Source of the DNA: Lactarius indigo
Taxonomy: Eukaryota; Basidiomycota; Agaricomycetes; Russulales; Russulaceae
DNA length: 64,000 nucleotides
Direction of reading: 5' to 3'
Assembly (NCBI GenBank): GCA_025766275.1
Contig: JAFKAC010000024.1
Span: 434,001 to 498,000, forward strand
Shown: positions 54,346 to 64,000 of the stretch, in pieces
How positions within the stretch are numbered: position 1 is the stretch's first letter
Layout of the letters: each line of letters opens with the position of its first letter
Program-made: the position numbers and the translations under genes
The notes under the pieces: generated by a model
Database searches by the model: none
What the model saw: only the letters and a program-made list of their open reading frames with translations
What the model was told of the DNA's origin: nothing

Positions 54346-55083
54346 AGGAAGGTAAACAGGTGTTCAAGGAGGGTGATGTATACAAGGACGCGAGACGCAT
54401 ATATGAGGCACTAAGATACAATTGGTCGAGACAAGTGACAAGGGGATGGCGGGCGACATGAAAGAAACAGATGGATCAAGGCGAAGGTGAAGAACCATGG
54501 TACACGCACTAAGATGAAGGAGCATAGAGGTCGAGGAGATCGATGAGCAGGATGTGATAAGCCTGAGGGAGGCGCGCGGACGCGGAACTCGTCTACGAGT
54601 GTCGGGGAGTGGTAATAATGATCGTCCATTCGTGTGGGGTGAGTCAGGCGACCGGAAGAAGGAAGGTGTGAGGGTGTATAGTACAAGGTAAGAGGGAAGG
54701 GTGAGAGCGTCGATAGGAAGCGATGGGGGAGATGGACGCCGTGGGAACTCGAATCCGAATCGATAACCAGGCATCAATCCGGTGGTGAAAAGTACCAGAC
54801 TTGCGCAATATCAGGATCAGCAAGGGTCAACCGCTACGCCGGCTGATGCGAGAGCTTTTCGTGATTTCATGTAGAGGTGGGAATGGAGAAAGTGGACATG
54901 GTCGCATCCTAGAGCATAGGCTACCCTGCGCCTGCTCCGGTGAAGAGCGCACGTTACAGATGATGGCCTGTCCCCCTCTCACTTGTTGACTGATAATTTA
55001 TTGGGGCGTCCGAGTGATAACGAGCACTACGCCAAGGAGCATCAATAATCGTTTATCCACTTGCAATTGCGGCACCACGGCGC
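54346..55083. other. Spacer between C2 relic and C2 gene
   Basis: There is a 137-codon minus frame (54364-54777), but its composition (runs of Ser, Pro, Leu, Arg) and lack of splice or domain signals mark it as a chance frame. I see nothing else. Confidence 0.45.
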
Positions 55084-56658
55084 TCACCGAAGGTAGATGG
55101 TCGGAATAGTCTCATACACCCGCCCTGATTTTTCGGGCGGGGTAAGAGGAAGCTCAAAGTCGTCGATGGTTGGGTGGTCGTCAGGATAAAACCCGGGGAT
55201 CGGGACTTTCTTTGCAGCCCTTTCAAGGAGAATGGCGATAGTTATCTCTGCCCCACCAACGTATTCGTTGCGTGTAACCTTATTTCGGTCGAAAACGCAG
55301 ATCCGTATAGCTTGCGATAGGTCGTGTTTGTCCACGCGGAAAGACAGCCGCTCATCCCACATTGGGTTTCGGTCGTGCAAGACGACTGTCGTAAATTGGA
55401 CCAATTCTCCAATTGACACTTGCACGAAAGGATCCATATCCCAACCTAGGCGAGTCACTTGCGGTCTGATCAGCGAAGATGTCGCATTATAAGTCAAACA
55501 ACTCACTATTAGGCCACTTCGGAAGGTCCCTTGCGCGGATGATATCAAGCACGACTGTGCCAACGTGATCTTTGTCTGCAACTGAGGGTGCCAAAACTTG
55601 AGCAGCGCTCATCAAATCGCTGTAGATTCTCTCGAAATCGAGCGGAGGACTCGTCGAGTTGGGGGGTACAAAGCCAACTTTGATGCGGATAGTCCCGTAG
55701 GGTGACGATTTGAGGTTAACGAGAAAGTCCTGGGGGGAAGGGTAAAATACCCACTCTTATCTTTGATAGTAAAGTGACGCACCTGATTGTCGGGAGCTTT
55801 AAAGGCGAACGCAGTTCCATAAAACCACTGGTCTATTGGCAACGCGTAATTTCCCAAACTGTTGTCTTTTCCGAACGTGCCCTTATTCCAAACGGTAAAC
55901 TCGAGTGTGCTAAGCTTGTTCGCAAGGGGAATGTAAATTGGGAAGTCGAACGTTGCATCCTTCGCTTGATAGACGGGGTCGAGGTTGCGCTTGCACACTG
56001 GCGTTTTGTACTTTCTTCCCATGAGAGAGACCACCACATAGCTGCATAAGTGGGAGGAACAGGGGGGGGGGGGTTCAGCAAAGTAATGCCCGGAAGATAA
56101 CGAGGTATGCGGACGCACGGATCACTCCAACCATTACGATTCTTGGCTTCCAGGTTCTGGCAGGAGAGGACCTGTACGCGGAGGGCGACGACTGAGGTCT
56201 CGCCGGGATTGGCGGATGAGTCTCTGCTGTCCCCGTGGCTAAAGGTGCGAGTATGAGGTTGCGTGGTACGAGGGAGATCGAGGACTGTCGATGTAGATGC
56301 CGTCGATGTGGCAAAGGATATATTGCTAGTGCTGGCTCCAGGTGAGGACCAGGGCAGGTTACCACTAGCGTCATTGTTCAGCGAGAGTTTGTTATCAGGG
56401 AGTCTGATGAGTCATAACGTACCCTCGAGGATGTGGCACCTCAGATGTATAAGAGGGAACAGATTCGTATGACCGTCCCCCGCTGCCATATAACAGAGCC
56501 AGTGGGTGTAGAGGGCCGAGTTCAGGCAGTTTAATAGAACCCGGCTGTAGGGTGGACACAGAATTATCCGACATGTAGCTCGGAGGGCTGTCTTCGGAAC
56601 CAAGAACACTCCTAAAAGACGATATGTTCAGCACCGAGATGATGCGGGGAGGGGTCAT
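55084..56658 (-). CDS. Two-C2-domain protein, like the N-terminal half of phosphatidylserine decarboxylase 2
   Basis: C2 domains bind membranes, often with Ca2+. The predicted protein (about 430 residues) starts MTPPRIISVLNISSF. It has a Ser/Pro-rich lead (GSEDSPPSYMSDNS), then LPDNKLSLNNDASGNLPW, GASTSNISFATSTAST and SRDSSANPGETSVVALRVQV. C2 domain 1 follows: LEAKNRNGWSDP joined to YVVVSLMGRKYKTPVCKRNL, then LDPVYQAKDATFDFPI. A linker exon (DFLVNLKSSPYGTIRIKVGF) leads to VGTVVLDIIRARDLPKWPN, and C2 domain 2 has WDMDPFVQVSIGE, RNPMWDERLSFRVDKHD and VFDRNKVTRNEYVGG. Order and wording match the front half of fungal type II phosphatidylserine decarboxylases as I remember them. The protein ends at TIPTIYLR, with no catalytic domain and no GST processing site downstream. 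It could act only as a membrane adaptor, or be a truncated duplicate. The ending could instead be a donor (ggtgagc), but no decarboxylase exons follow. Confidence 0.72.
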
Positions 56659-56751
56659 GCTATGCAGTTGTCTCACAGCTCTGAAATAGTCTCTGGAGGA
56701 GAACGGCGTTCTAATAGATCGTGTTCGAGGCTGGCATGGCGCCAAGAACGT

Positions 56752-58371
56752 TCACTCTGAGGGAACGGCGCTTTGACGTGGAAACCCTGAGATGCAGGAG
56801 GTTTCGATAACGGAACTATGATCAGCAGCAATGTAGCCAAGATGCAGCCTCAGAAAAACGTGAAATTTACACTGGTTTTCAAAGAAGTTTGAGAGTGTGG
56901 CCACCCGAACGTATTCTGTATCAGCACTGGCGCTATTTCGAGTGGACGACATATCTTTCGGGTGGGCGCTTCCGCAATTAGTAATAGAAATGTTGCAGCA
57001 CTAAAGAGCTCACCGATCCAAGCATTGTGAACTGTTGGGTTGAGGCTCCGGATATGGCTTAACACCACGTCAGATCGGAGACTGTCTACAAGCTGAACGT
57101 AAGAAAACGTCAATACAAATTATACAATCGTCTATTGTACTTGGACTGACAGTACTGTCGTAAGTCTCGTCCAAGTCAAGCTGTGCCAAGTCGTTATCGT
57201 GAACGAGGATCATCTCGCAGTTAGGAGGTGCCTCCTATAAGGATAGTAGTAACACCAAAAGCGCAGAGAAGTTATGTTCATAGCACTCACGTTGGCGATA
57301 TATTCTAATAGTATGTGAAGAGGATCCCGGTACTTCGAAAACAAACATGAAAACTAGGTCATGACAAGTGCCGCAACCTTACCTTCGGTACCGATGGTAT
57401 TTGTATGAGCTCCAGGTCTGGCTCCTCGTCGCGTCCCTTGGGGTCTGGATTGGGTCCTGCCGCCCCCTTAAGCCTCGGCGGTAGTATCCTGAGCTTACGG
57501 GTGACGCGATACCCTCGTATGAATATACATTGATCTTCCGGTAGGTTCTAGCGTGGACGAGATCATGCGAAAAATATTTCAGGACTGGATTGATAACACA
57601 AGCAGTGTACCACCATACCTCGCCGTCGGGGCCACAATTCAACACCACCCCTCGACTGCTTTCGTGCGAAAATTCCCATTTAATGGTAAGCATACCATCG
57701 CGATTATCCGCCTTTCCCCCGAATAGTGCCCGTGAATCTTCCTGGCCGCCGGGGAAAGCGACATTAGTCCAAGATCTTGCGCGATGAGTTCCAGTGACCA
57801 GGATGATATCCTCCATCCGATCAATTCCCCATCCGTGCTGTCGGGCCCACGCGAACCAGTAGTCGATATGCTTGACCATCCACTTGCCGAAATCTGCAAG
57901 CTTTACCGTGTTCTCCCCCGTAGCGTCTATTGGAAGGTATAATACTGCCCCTTCTTTCCTTGGGCACGAAAAAGTGACTTTGCGGATCTCGTCTGGCCTG
58001 ATAGAATGTGAGTGAGAGTACATTTTAACCGTGCAGCTCAATTACCCTTGTGCCAATCGCTCCGATTCCGGAATCGAGGTGACTTTGGCCGAACAAAAAT
58101 TATTGGGACTAAGCTTGCCGATGCTGATATGTTTGGTGGGGTTGAGCTCAAGCTGTTCGTAGTTCTCTGGAACACCGAAGTCTGCGTGGGATGAATCTTC
58201 CGCGGGTAATAAAACATTGAAGAGACGGTGGAATTTGCCTTCGCGAATGTAGCCGAGGTCTCCAATTTCCACGGCGGGATATAGGTTCCCAGGATCTGGG
58301 TCCCAAAGGGCGTATCCATAAGCAGAATACTTGAGTGCAAGGTGATGGCGGAAGATATCATAGTGAGCCAT
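56752..58371 (-). CDS. Uncharacterised mushroom family protein, copy I
   Basis: The function of this family is unknown to me; similar proteins recur in Agaricomycete genomes. Exon 1 starts MAHYDIFRHHLALKYSAYGY and holds WDPDPGNLYPAVEIGD, EGKFHRLFNVLLPAED and LSPNNFCSAKVTSIPESE. The next exon has DEIRKVTFSCPRKEGAVLYL, DFGKWMVKHIDYWFAWAR, MEDIILVTGTHRARSWTNVA, FPGGQEDSRALFGGKAD and GVVLNCGPDGE. Then come an exon with the ENLPED and RVTRKL-type segment, PNPDPKG and PEPDLELIQIP, one with DPLHILLEYIA, one with CEMILVHDNDLAQLDL, and a short helical end around TLSNFFENQ, followed by a tail ending SAVPSE. A stop at 56711 is possible with another acceptor. No signal peptide or metal motif is seen. Copy II at 62-63.8 kb is a close tandem paralogue, but this copy lacks its long tail. 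Confidence 0.7.
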
Positions 58372-61130
58372 TGTGCCAAAGGTGAAATAGGAACCAGGAG
58401 CAGCTATTATAGGGTTTGAGCTTTTTGAGTTCCGATAAGATGTGACGATAGTACTGTAAGGATGAGCCTCTCATAGGAAATGCTACCACGTGGCTCATCA
58501 GGAAATCGGTTTCGGGTTGTTCCGGGCTTCCCGGTTTCGGGAACCGTTTCCTTGGCTCAGGCTGCTCATACGCCTGTATCGTTCCCTGTCTAATTACACC
58601 TAGTGTAATCTCAGGTCTCAATCTCAATCACCTCTTTGGACCACTCTCTGACTTCCTTCTACATTGTATTACATCACAGGCTACTTACCTGCTTACCCGT
58701 TTCGGCATTGATACCGACACTGTATCTCGATCTCACCCATTTTGCTATAGATTGGTTACCATTGACCCCCCCACTGGCAATCCTCAGTCTGTAGTCTTCA
58801 TTTTCGCAGTCGTTCCTCGAGTGGAAAGGCTATTGAACCCGATTTCGCAAGTTACACTGGCAGTAGGGTCATCAGCAACGGCATTGCCTCGGTATCTCGG
58901 CTCTCGTCTTCGATCTCGCTCGCGTCATCGCCTGTTTTTGACTTACTCTCACCCCCATTAAGCTTGATTTTATCCCCCGTTTCTCTTTGTCTCGGCCAAC
59001 ACACAGTCCAACGCTCTCACCATCGCTCTCGCGATTCGGTTTCCTTGCGCTCGTTTCCTCGCCGTCTCAGGCATTGACAGCCTCTTGGCCACTTCCCTGC
59101 CTTCCCTCTACGCTATATTCGAGCGTTTCCAAATCCCACTATAACAACACCCCGGTCGGACGTGTCAGGGCCGCCCACGAGGTCGGCGATCTCGGAGATC
59201 CAAAACACGTCCACTCCGCCAATCCTCCGCCCGTGCATTCACCCACGTTTGCCGCTCCTCCATTGCGGATACAGTGCACAGCTATCCAAGGAGCAAGGTC
59301 GCGGAGCTTGCTCCACCTACGTACTTGAACTCGTCAGACACGGCTTGGACACTACTGGCACTGCACAGAGTAGCGTCCTTCGCCTCAATGACTCACACAA
59401 CGAAAACTCACTGAGAGTCAGCGATTTCCTTGGGGCGTCATACTCTTGCGAACCGAGGCGAATAACACCCACTCCCGGCACGGTCAGCTACGTGCTCCCT
59501 ACGGCACTATATGCGCAAGTGCAAGCCATGGCCCCGACTACGTGCTTCCTTTTTTCGCACGCACCCACAGGAGTTTACAAAAATGCCACACTCAGCACCT
59601 CGTACCGACTCTACCAGCGCCAGACGAACAACACCGTTCCCGACGCAATCCGCGAGCTGTGAACTCCTCGCAAGCACAAGTTCAAACCGTCACGCTGACG
59701 ACATCCTTCGGCTCTCCGCGCTTGCCACTGCAGACGTCACGCATGCACTATGGCAGAGCAGTAGCAGCTTACGAAGACGGCGTCGGGGGAGCTCATAATG
59801 ATGTCACCGAGTCGTGACAATCGTCGTCCCTGCATTGGCCACACAAGATGGTGGACCCCACTGTGGAAAATCGAATCACGTTCAGGATTGCAGGGTACCT
59901 CAGCTAGTGTAGCAGGTTAGGGGGACCTAGCAATGTTTATCGCATCGACGAGGCTGACGTGACCAGGAAACGGATCCAATACGACTCAGGTAGTCGACCC
60001 ATTAAGAGCTGCAACAATGAAGAGAGCAACGTCCAGGTATTGTTGAAGGTACAGAACGTGTACATTAATTCTTGTGCAATGAGGCCAGCAACTTGGAGGG
60101 CAGTAGGGTACTGTAGTAATATGTATGGATACCGTGTCACCGTGAATTCCAGATAATCAAGGTGAAAGATAAAGTTCGGGTCGCGGATTGCCCTTGAGAT
60201 GTTGCTCAGGATCAAGCTTGGAAATGCCGCTTTGCGGCGGTCGAGCGAATCGTGCGTTTCCGGCCCTGCCGGCCCGACGCTCGCACGTGTGTGATTCACA
60301 TACCTCTGTACCGTAACGCGCGACGTGGGCCATTCATTGGAAGATATATAGCCTCGGAAGAGTTAGGCACAGCTATATGTGACCATGACACTTCCCTGTC
60401 GCGCAAGCAATGGTTCGTGGCCCTCAGTACTTCGGACGCCCAGACCAAGACTACTCATCTTTGATCTCGTCCGTGAAGTTACTAAGTTAGAGATCTGGAG
60501 TTTTCCCGTGTATCTGGAAAGTCACAACCAGGTTGAGCTCGGTCTATGTATATGGTCCCCCTCTCTACACGATGCCGACGCCTCTCATTCGGCGGAAAAT
60601 GGCTGATTCGTATCATCTACCCTCGCATCCCCACCTTTGGCCATTTGCCATGCCTCTCGACCCCCGAGATTTCGCATTTAACTCCTGGCTAGGGCTGGCT
60701 AGTGACATGTCACTCGGCACTTCTCCCATTTTCCACGGCCACTCCTTGCATCGAGGCTATTGCATATGAGTATTGACATAAAAGACATGAGAAATCATTC
60801 GAACTGCCAACTGGTACTACTGATTTGGAATTGGGATACCGTTTTTGTTGCAACTATGTCCTCCGCAAAACTTGTGACCATACTTGCGAGGCCAGACTCC
60901 ACAGTGTCTACAAACCTTTTCTATCCTTTGTCCCAGCCCTGCTCTATGGTAATGTAAGGTTGGTAGGAACTAGGAAGCAGTGCATATGACGTACTGTATA
61001 TGTTGTGGGCTGCACCACTCCCAAAATTCATTGAAGTGCCGATCAAAGAACATGGGCCGGTTGCACCCTGGTAACCTACAGTTATATTCTACGAAATTGT
61101 CATTCGAAACGAATTACCAAGTTAACAGCA
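58372..61130. other. Intergenic between the two family copies
   Basis: No gene could be supported in these 2.75 kb. Plus-strand frames at 59162-59662 (166 codons, with SLRVSDFLGASYSCEP and a polar Thr/Tyr-rich end) and 59446-59817 overlap in different frames, and neither has a start context, a domain or clear introns. The 58.98-59.16 kb part is C/T-rich. The promoter of copy I lies just right of 58371. Confidence 0.4.
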
Positions 61131-63789
61131 CTACTCACGACGACCTTGTACTACTCCAGGGCCGCCTCTAGGGCTTTTTGGCCGATCCTCGTCCATGTTG
61201 TCGTATTCGTAAACATCCTGGTGGTCAAGCTGCGAAGAGGCCACGCCTCTTTCTTGAGGTTGAGTTCCTCGGTATAGGGGATCAGGCGTCACGGGAGCGG
61301 TCGTTTGATATGAGCGACTACTTGGCCGAGGGTCATCAGAGGCGTTTGTGCCGTAGCGGTGGGACGCCGGCTGCGGCCCGGAATGCGACGTATCCGTTGA
61401 GTCAAAGGTTGATGTGGGAGTGGGAGGGGAAGAAGTCGTCGATTTTTCGGTGAAACTATGTTGGACAGGACTGCTGGTGAGAGGGTAATGGGTTGCTGAC
61501 TGCCCAGAGTGGCTGCGCTGTACAGAACTTCTAGCCGAAGCGTAATGATAGCGGTGGGGAACAACATGGTCGGACGTCTGCTGCGGCGCGGGATATGAAG
61601 TATTGGTCGAGTCAACTGGTTGTATGGGAGGATAACAGGCTGCCGACCAAGCTGCCGGCCGTCCAGTGTAGTTGTGTTGAGCAGAACTGCTGGCGGGAGG
61701 GTAACGGGCCGTTGACTGTCCAGAGGGGCTTCGTTGTATAGAATCGCTGGCGGAAGCGTAATGAATCGATGACTGTCCGGGGTGGCTGCGTTGGACAGAA
61801 CCGCTGGTAGGAAACGGAGTTGGCTCTGGGAAAGCCGAATTCCCTGGAACAGGAGTCTGATACGGGATGTGCGCTTCTTTGAGGTACCCCTGCCGAGTTT
61901 GAGGGTCTCGGTTATGTGACGGGTATGCTTTAGAATCAGTCCGACTGCTTGGCGAGATCGGGGATGCAGTACTACTTCGTTCTGGATAATCGTTTCCCGA
62001 CGAAACCTGTGAATGGGGCCACTCAGGGGCACGAGAGGAAACAAATTGGTATGATGATGGAACCGGCTGGTACAGAAGTTCCGGGGAAATTGGATGACTC
62101 TGAGCGGTGAAGCCGTCAAATTGGTAAGGTGGCCATGCGGACTCCAGAGCGCAAGCACGGGGGAGCGCGGGGGGCAGAATGGAGTGGTTGATGTATCCCG
62201 CCCCTGGTTGAGGTGCGATGGTCGTTCTGACGTGGGGTCCCGGAAGTGCGGAGGATGTCGATGACAGAGCTACCAGTAGCGATGTAGCCAAGATGCAACG
62301 TCAGAAAAATGTGAAACTCACACTGCTTTTCAAAAATGTTTGACAGTGTAGCTACCCAAGCGGATTCTGCATCAGCACTGGTCCTGTTGTGAACGGAGAA
62401 CAGATCTTTGGGGAAGGAACCTTCGTTGTGAGAAATATAAAGCTACGACACTGAAAGGGCTCACCAATCCGAGTGTTGTGAACCGTTGGCTTGAGGCTTC
62501 GGATGTGACTTAACACTACGTCTAGTGGCTGCAGAGAAGTAAGAAAACGCCAATACAATAGTGTATTGTACGGAGCTTCGACTCACAATATTGTCATAGA
62601 CTTCGTCAAGTCGTGCCAAGTCATCGTCATGAACCAGGAGCATGCAGTCAGGAGGTGCTTCCTATAAGGATGATGTGTCACCAAACGCCCAGAGGGGACT
62701 CATGTCCACAGTACTCACATCAGCGATGTATTCCAGTAGTATGTGAAGAGGATCCCGATACTTCAGAGACAAGAATGAAGACTAGATCACGCCCAAAGTG
62801 TCGCAACCTTACCTCCGGTACCGGTGGTACTTGCATGAGCTCTACATCTGGCTCGTCGTATCCATCGGGGTCCGGATTGGGTCCTGCCGCCCCCTTAAGC
62901 CTCGGCGGTAGTATCCTGAGCTTACGAGTGACGCGATACCCTCGTATGAAGATACACTGGTCCTCCGGTAGGTTCTAGCGTGGACGAGATTATGCGAAAG
63001 GTATTTAAGGATTCGATTGTCAGCATGAGCTGCGCAACGCCATACCTCGCCTTCAGGGCCATCATTCAACACCGCCCCTCGACTGCTTTCGTGTGAAAAT
63101 TCCCAGTTGACAATACCGCCGCGATGGTCTGCCTTTGCCCCGAATGATATCTGTGCTTTCTGGCCGCCAGGGAAAGCGACATTAGTCCAAGATCTTGTAC
63201 GGTGAATCCCAGTGACCAGGATGATGTCCTCCATCCGGTCGATTCTCAGCCCAAGCTGTCTAGCCCACACGAACCAGCGGTCGATATGCTTGATTATCCA
63301 CCTGCCAAAATCTGCACTCGCTACTGTGTTCTCTCCTGTAGCCTCTATTGGAAGGCATAATACTGCGCCTTCTTTCATCGGGCACGAAAAAGTGACTTTG
63401 CGGATTTCATCTGGCCTGAGAAAGTGTGAGTGAGAGTACATGTTAACCATGGAGCTTAGTTACCCTTGGGAAGAATACTCCGATTCCGGAATCGAAGTGA
63501 CTTTGGCCGAACAAAAGTTATTGGGACCGAGCCTGCCAGTATTAATATGTTTTTTGAGGTTGAGCGTAAGCTGTTCGTGGCCCTCTGGAACACCGAAATC
63601 TTCATGTGATTCATCATCTGCAGATAGTAAAGCATTGAAGAGACGGTGGAATTTGCCTTCGTGAATATAGCCGACATCGCCCACTTTTACGGCGGGATAT
63701 AGATTCCCAGGATCCGGGTCCCAGAGGGCGTGTCCATAAGCAGGAAATTTGATTGCAAGGTGATGACGGAAGATATCATAGTGAGCCAT
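61131..63789 (-). CDS. Uncharacterised mushroom family protein, copy II, with disordered tail
   Basis: This is a tandem paralogue of copy I. Exon 1 starts MAHYDIFRHHLAIKFPAYGH and keeps WDPDPGNLYPAVKVGDVGY, EGKFHRLFNALLSADD and LGPNNFCSAKVTSIPESE. Exon 2 has DEIRKVTFSCPMKEGAVLCL, DFGRWIIKHIDRWFVWAR, MEDIILVTGIHRTRSWTNVA and GAVLNDGPEGE. Exon 3 encodes NLPEDQCIFIRGYRVTRKL and a PNPDPDGYDEPDVELMQVP end. The following exons give KYRDPLHILLEYIAD and PDCMLLVHDDDLARLDEVYD, then LSNIFEKQ. From there the donor gtgtgag and the acceptor cgtcag (about 62246) lead in phase into a long exon (TTIAPQPGAGYINH onward) of about 370 residues. That exon is rich in Ser, Pro, Tyr, Gln and His and ends RPKSPRGGPGVVQGRRE. 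It holds degenerate repeats (SVQRSHPGQSSIHYASAS and variants). Skipping that junction would end the protein at 62116. No function is known. Confidence 0.68.
61420..61810 (-). repeat. Degenerate Ser/Gln/His/Tyr repeats inside copy II tail
   Basis: Units of about 19-20 codons (S-x-Q-R-S-x-x-G-Q-S-x-x-H/R-Y-x-x-x-S) recur about four to six times, for example QRSHPGQSSIHYASASDS, QRSPSGQSTARYPPASSS and QRSHSGQSATHYPLTSSP. Because the unit length is a multiple of three, two minus-strand frames are open through it (61131-62291 and 61289-62158). I take the Ser/Pro/Tyr frame as real since it splices in phase with the conserved part. Confidence 0.6.
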
Positions 63790-64000
63790 TGCGCCAGTGG
63801 TTGAACATGAATCAAGAGAAGCTTGTGTAGACTCCGAGCTTACGATACTAGTAAAGAGGAGGGAAAGGGTTGGAGGAAGCCCTCAAACGACATCACCCCC
63901 TTAAACCTCTCCTAGGGATCTCTTACCCTTCCTTGTAAACCTTAGATCATGATGTACACTGCCCCCCGAACTGCCATCAGTCCTGTCATAAGAGAGTTTT
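63790..64000. other. Upstream region of copy II, window edge
   Basis: These 211 bases precede the copy II start codon. No element could be named and no coding frame is supported. Confidence 0.4.

Noticed and set aside
54364..54777. A 137-codon minus frame beside the C2 genes
   Set aside because: It is dominated by Ser/Pro/Leu/Arg with no domain or conserved copy next to the C2 gene; judged a chance frame.
59162..59662. A 166-codon plus frame with a protein-like Thr/Tyr-rich end
   Set aside because: It overlaps other open frames, has no domain, no clear ATG context and no splice signals; C/T-rich DNA can produce it by chance.
1..64000. Transposons, CRISPR arrays, tRNA or rRNA genes
   Set aside because: No reverse transcriptase, transposase or integrase motifs, no long terminal repeats, no regularly spaced direct repeats and no cloverleaf with A/B boxes were noticed by eye. 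A proper tRNA scan and repeat search were not possible.

Overview
The window is eukaryotic nuclear DNA from a mushroom-forming basidiomycete (Agaricomycetes is the most likely class; the species is not identified). The reasons are many short introns of about 45-80 bases with GT(R)NGT/YAG borders, very short exons, a fungal indoleamine 2,3-dioxygenase, an expanded M36 (fungalysin-type) protease family, and two gene families that I recognise only from mushroom genomes. No bacterial, plasmid, CRISPR, rRNA or tRNA signal was seen. All gene models are hand-spliced from the sequence, so exon borders are predictions.

Layout. (1) 1-8 kb holds single-copy genes: a relic of the HOP2 5' end at the window edge, a glutathione S-transferase (-), HOP2 for meiotic recombination (+), a MYND zinc-finger protein (-) and indoleamine 2,3-dioxygenase (+). 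(2) 10-31.8 kb is a segmentally duplicated region. Five tandem, same-strand copies (A-E) of a predicted seven-span membrane protein are separated by decayed copies of a second module. The only intact version of that module is the gene at 30.0-31.8 kb. Copies A, C and D look open. Copies B and E each carry one TGA at the same codon. (3) 32-53 kb is a tandem array of five secreted M36 metallopeptidase genes, all on + and all apparently intact. They share a TATA-containing core promoter and the zinc motif HECQH. Two housekeeping genes on the other strand, TFIIF subunit beta and cytochrome c, sit between protease copies 2 and 3. (4) 53.8-64 kb has a two-C2-domain protein resembling the N-terminal half of type II phosphatidylserine decarboxylase but without the enzyme domain. 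It also has a frameshifted partial copy of that gene and two tandem copies of an uncharacterised mushroom protein family, one of which has a long disordered Ser/Pro/Tyr-rich tail.

How the parts fit. The housekeeping genes (HOP2, IDO, TFIIF beta, cytochrome c) are unrelated to one another in function. The biology specific to this locus is local gene amplification: secreted proteases expanded by serial duplication together with their promoter, and an orphan membrane-protein family expanded with a second gene that mostly decayed. I did not find a clearly new molecular system. The best candidates for new biology are the membrane-protein array with its conserved flanking blocks, the altered M36 active-site signature, and the C2-C2 protein without a decarboxylase domain.
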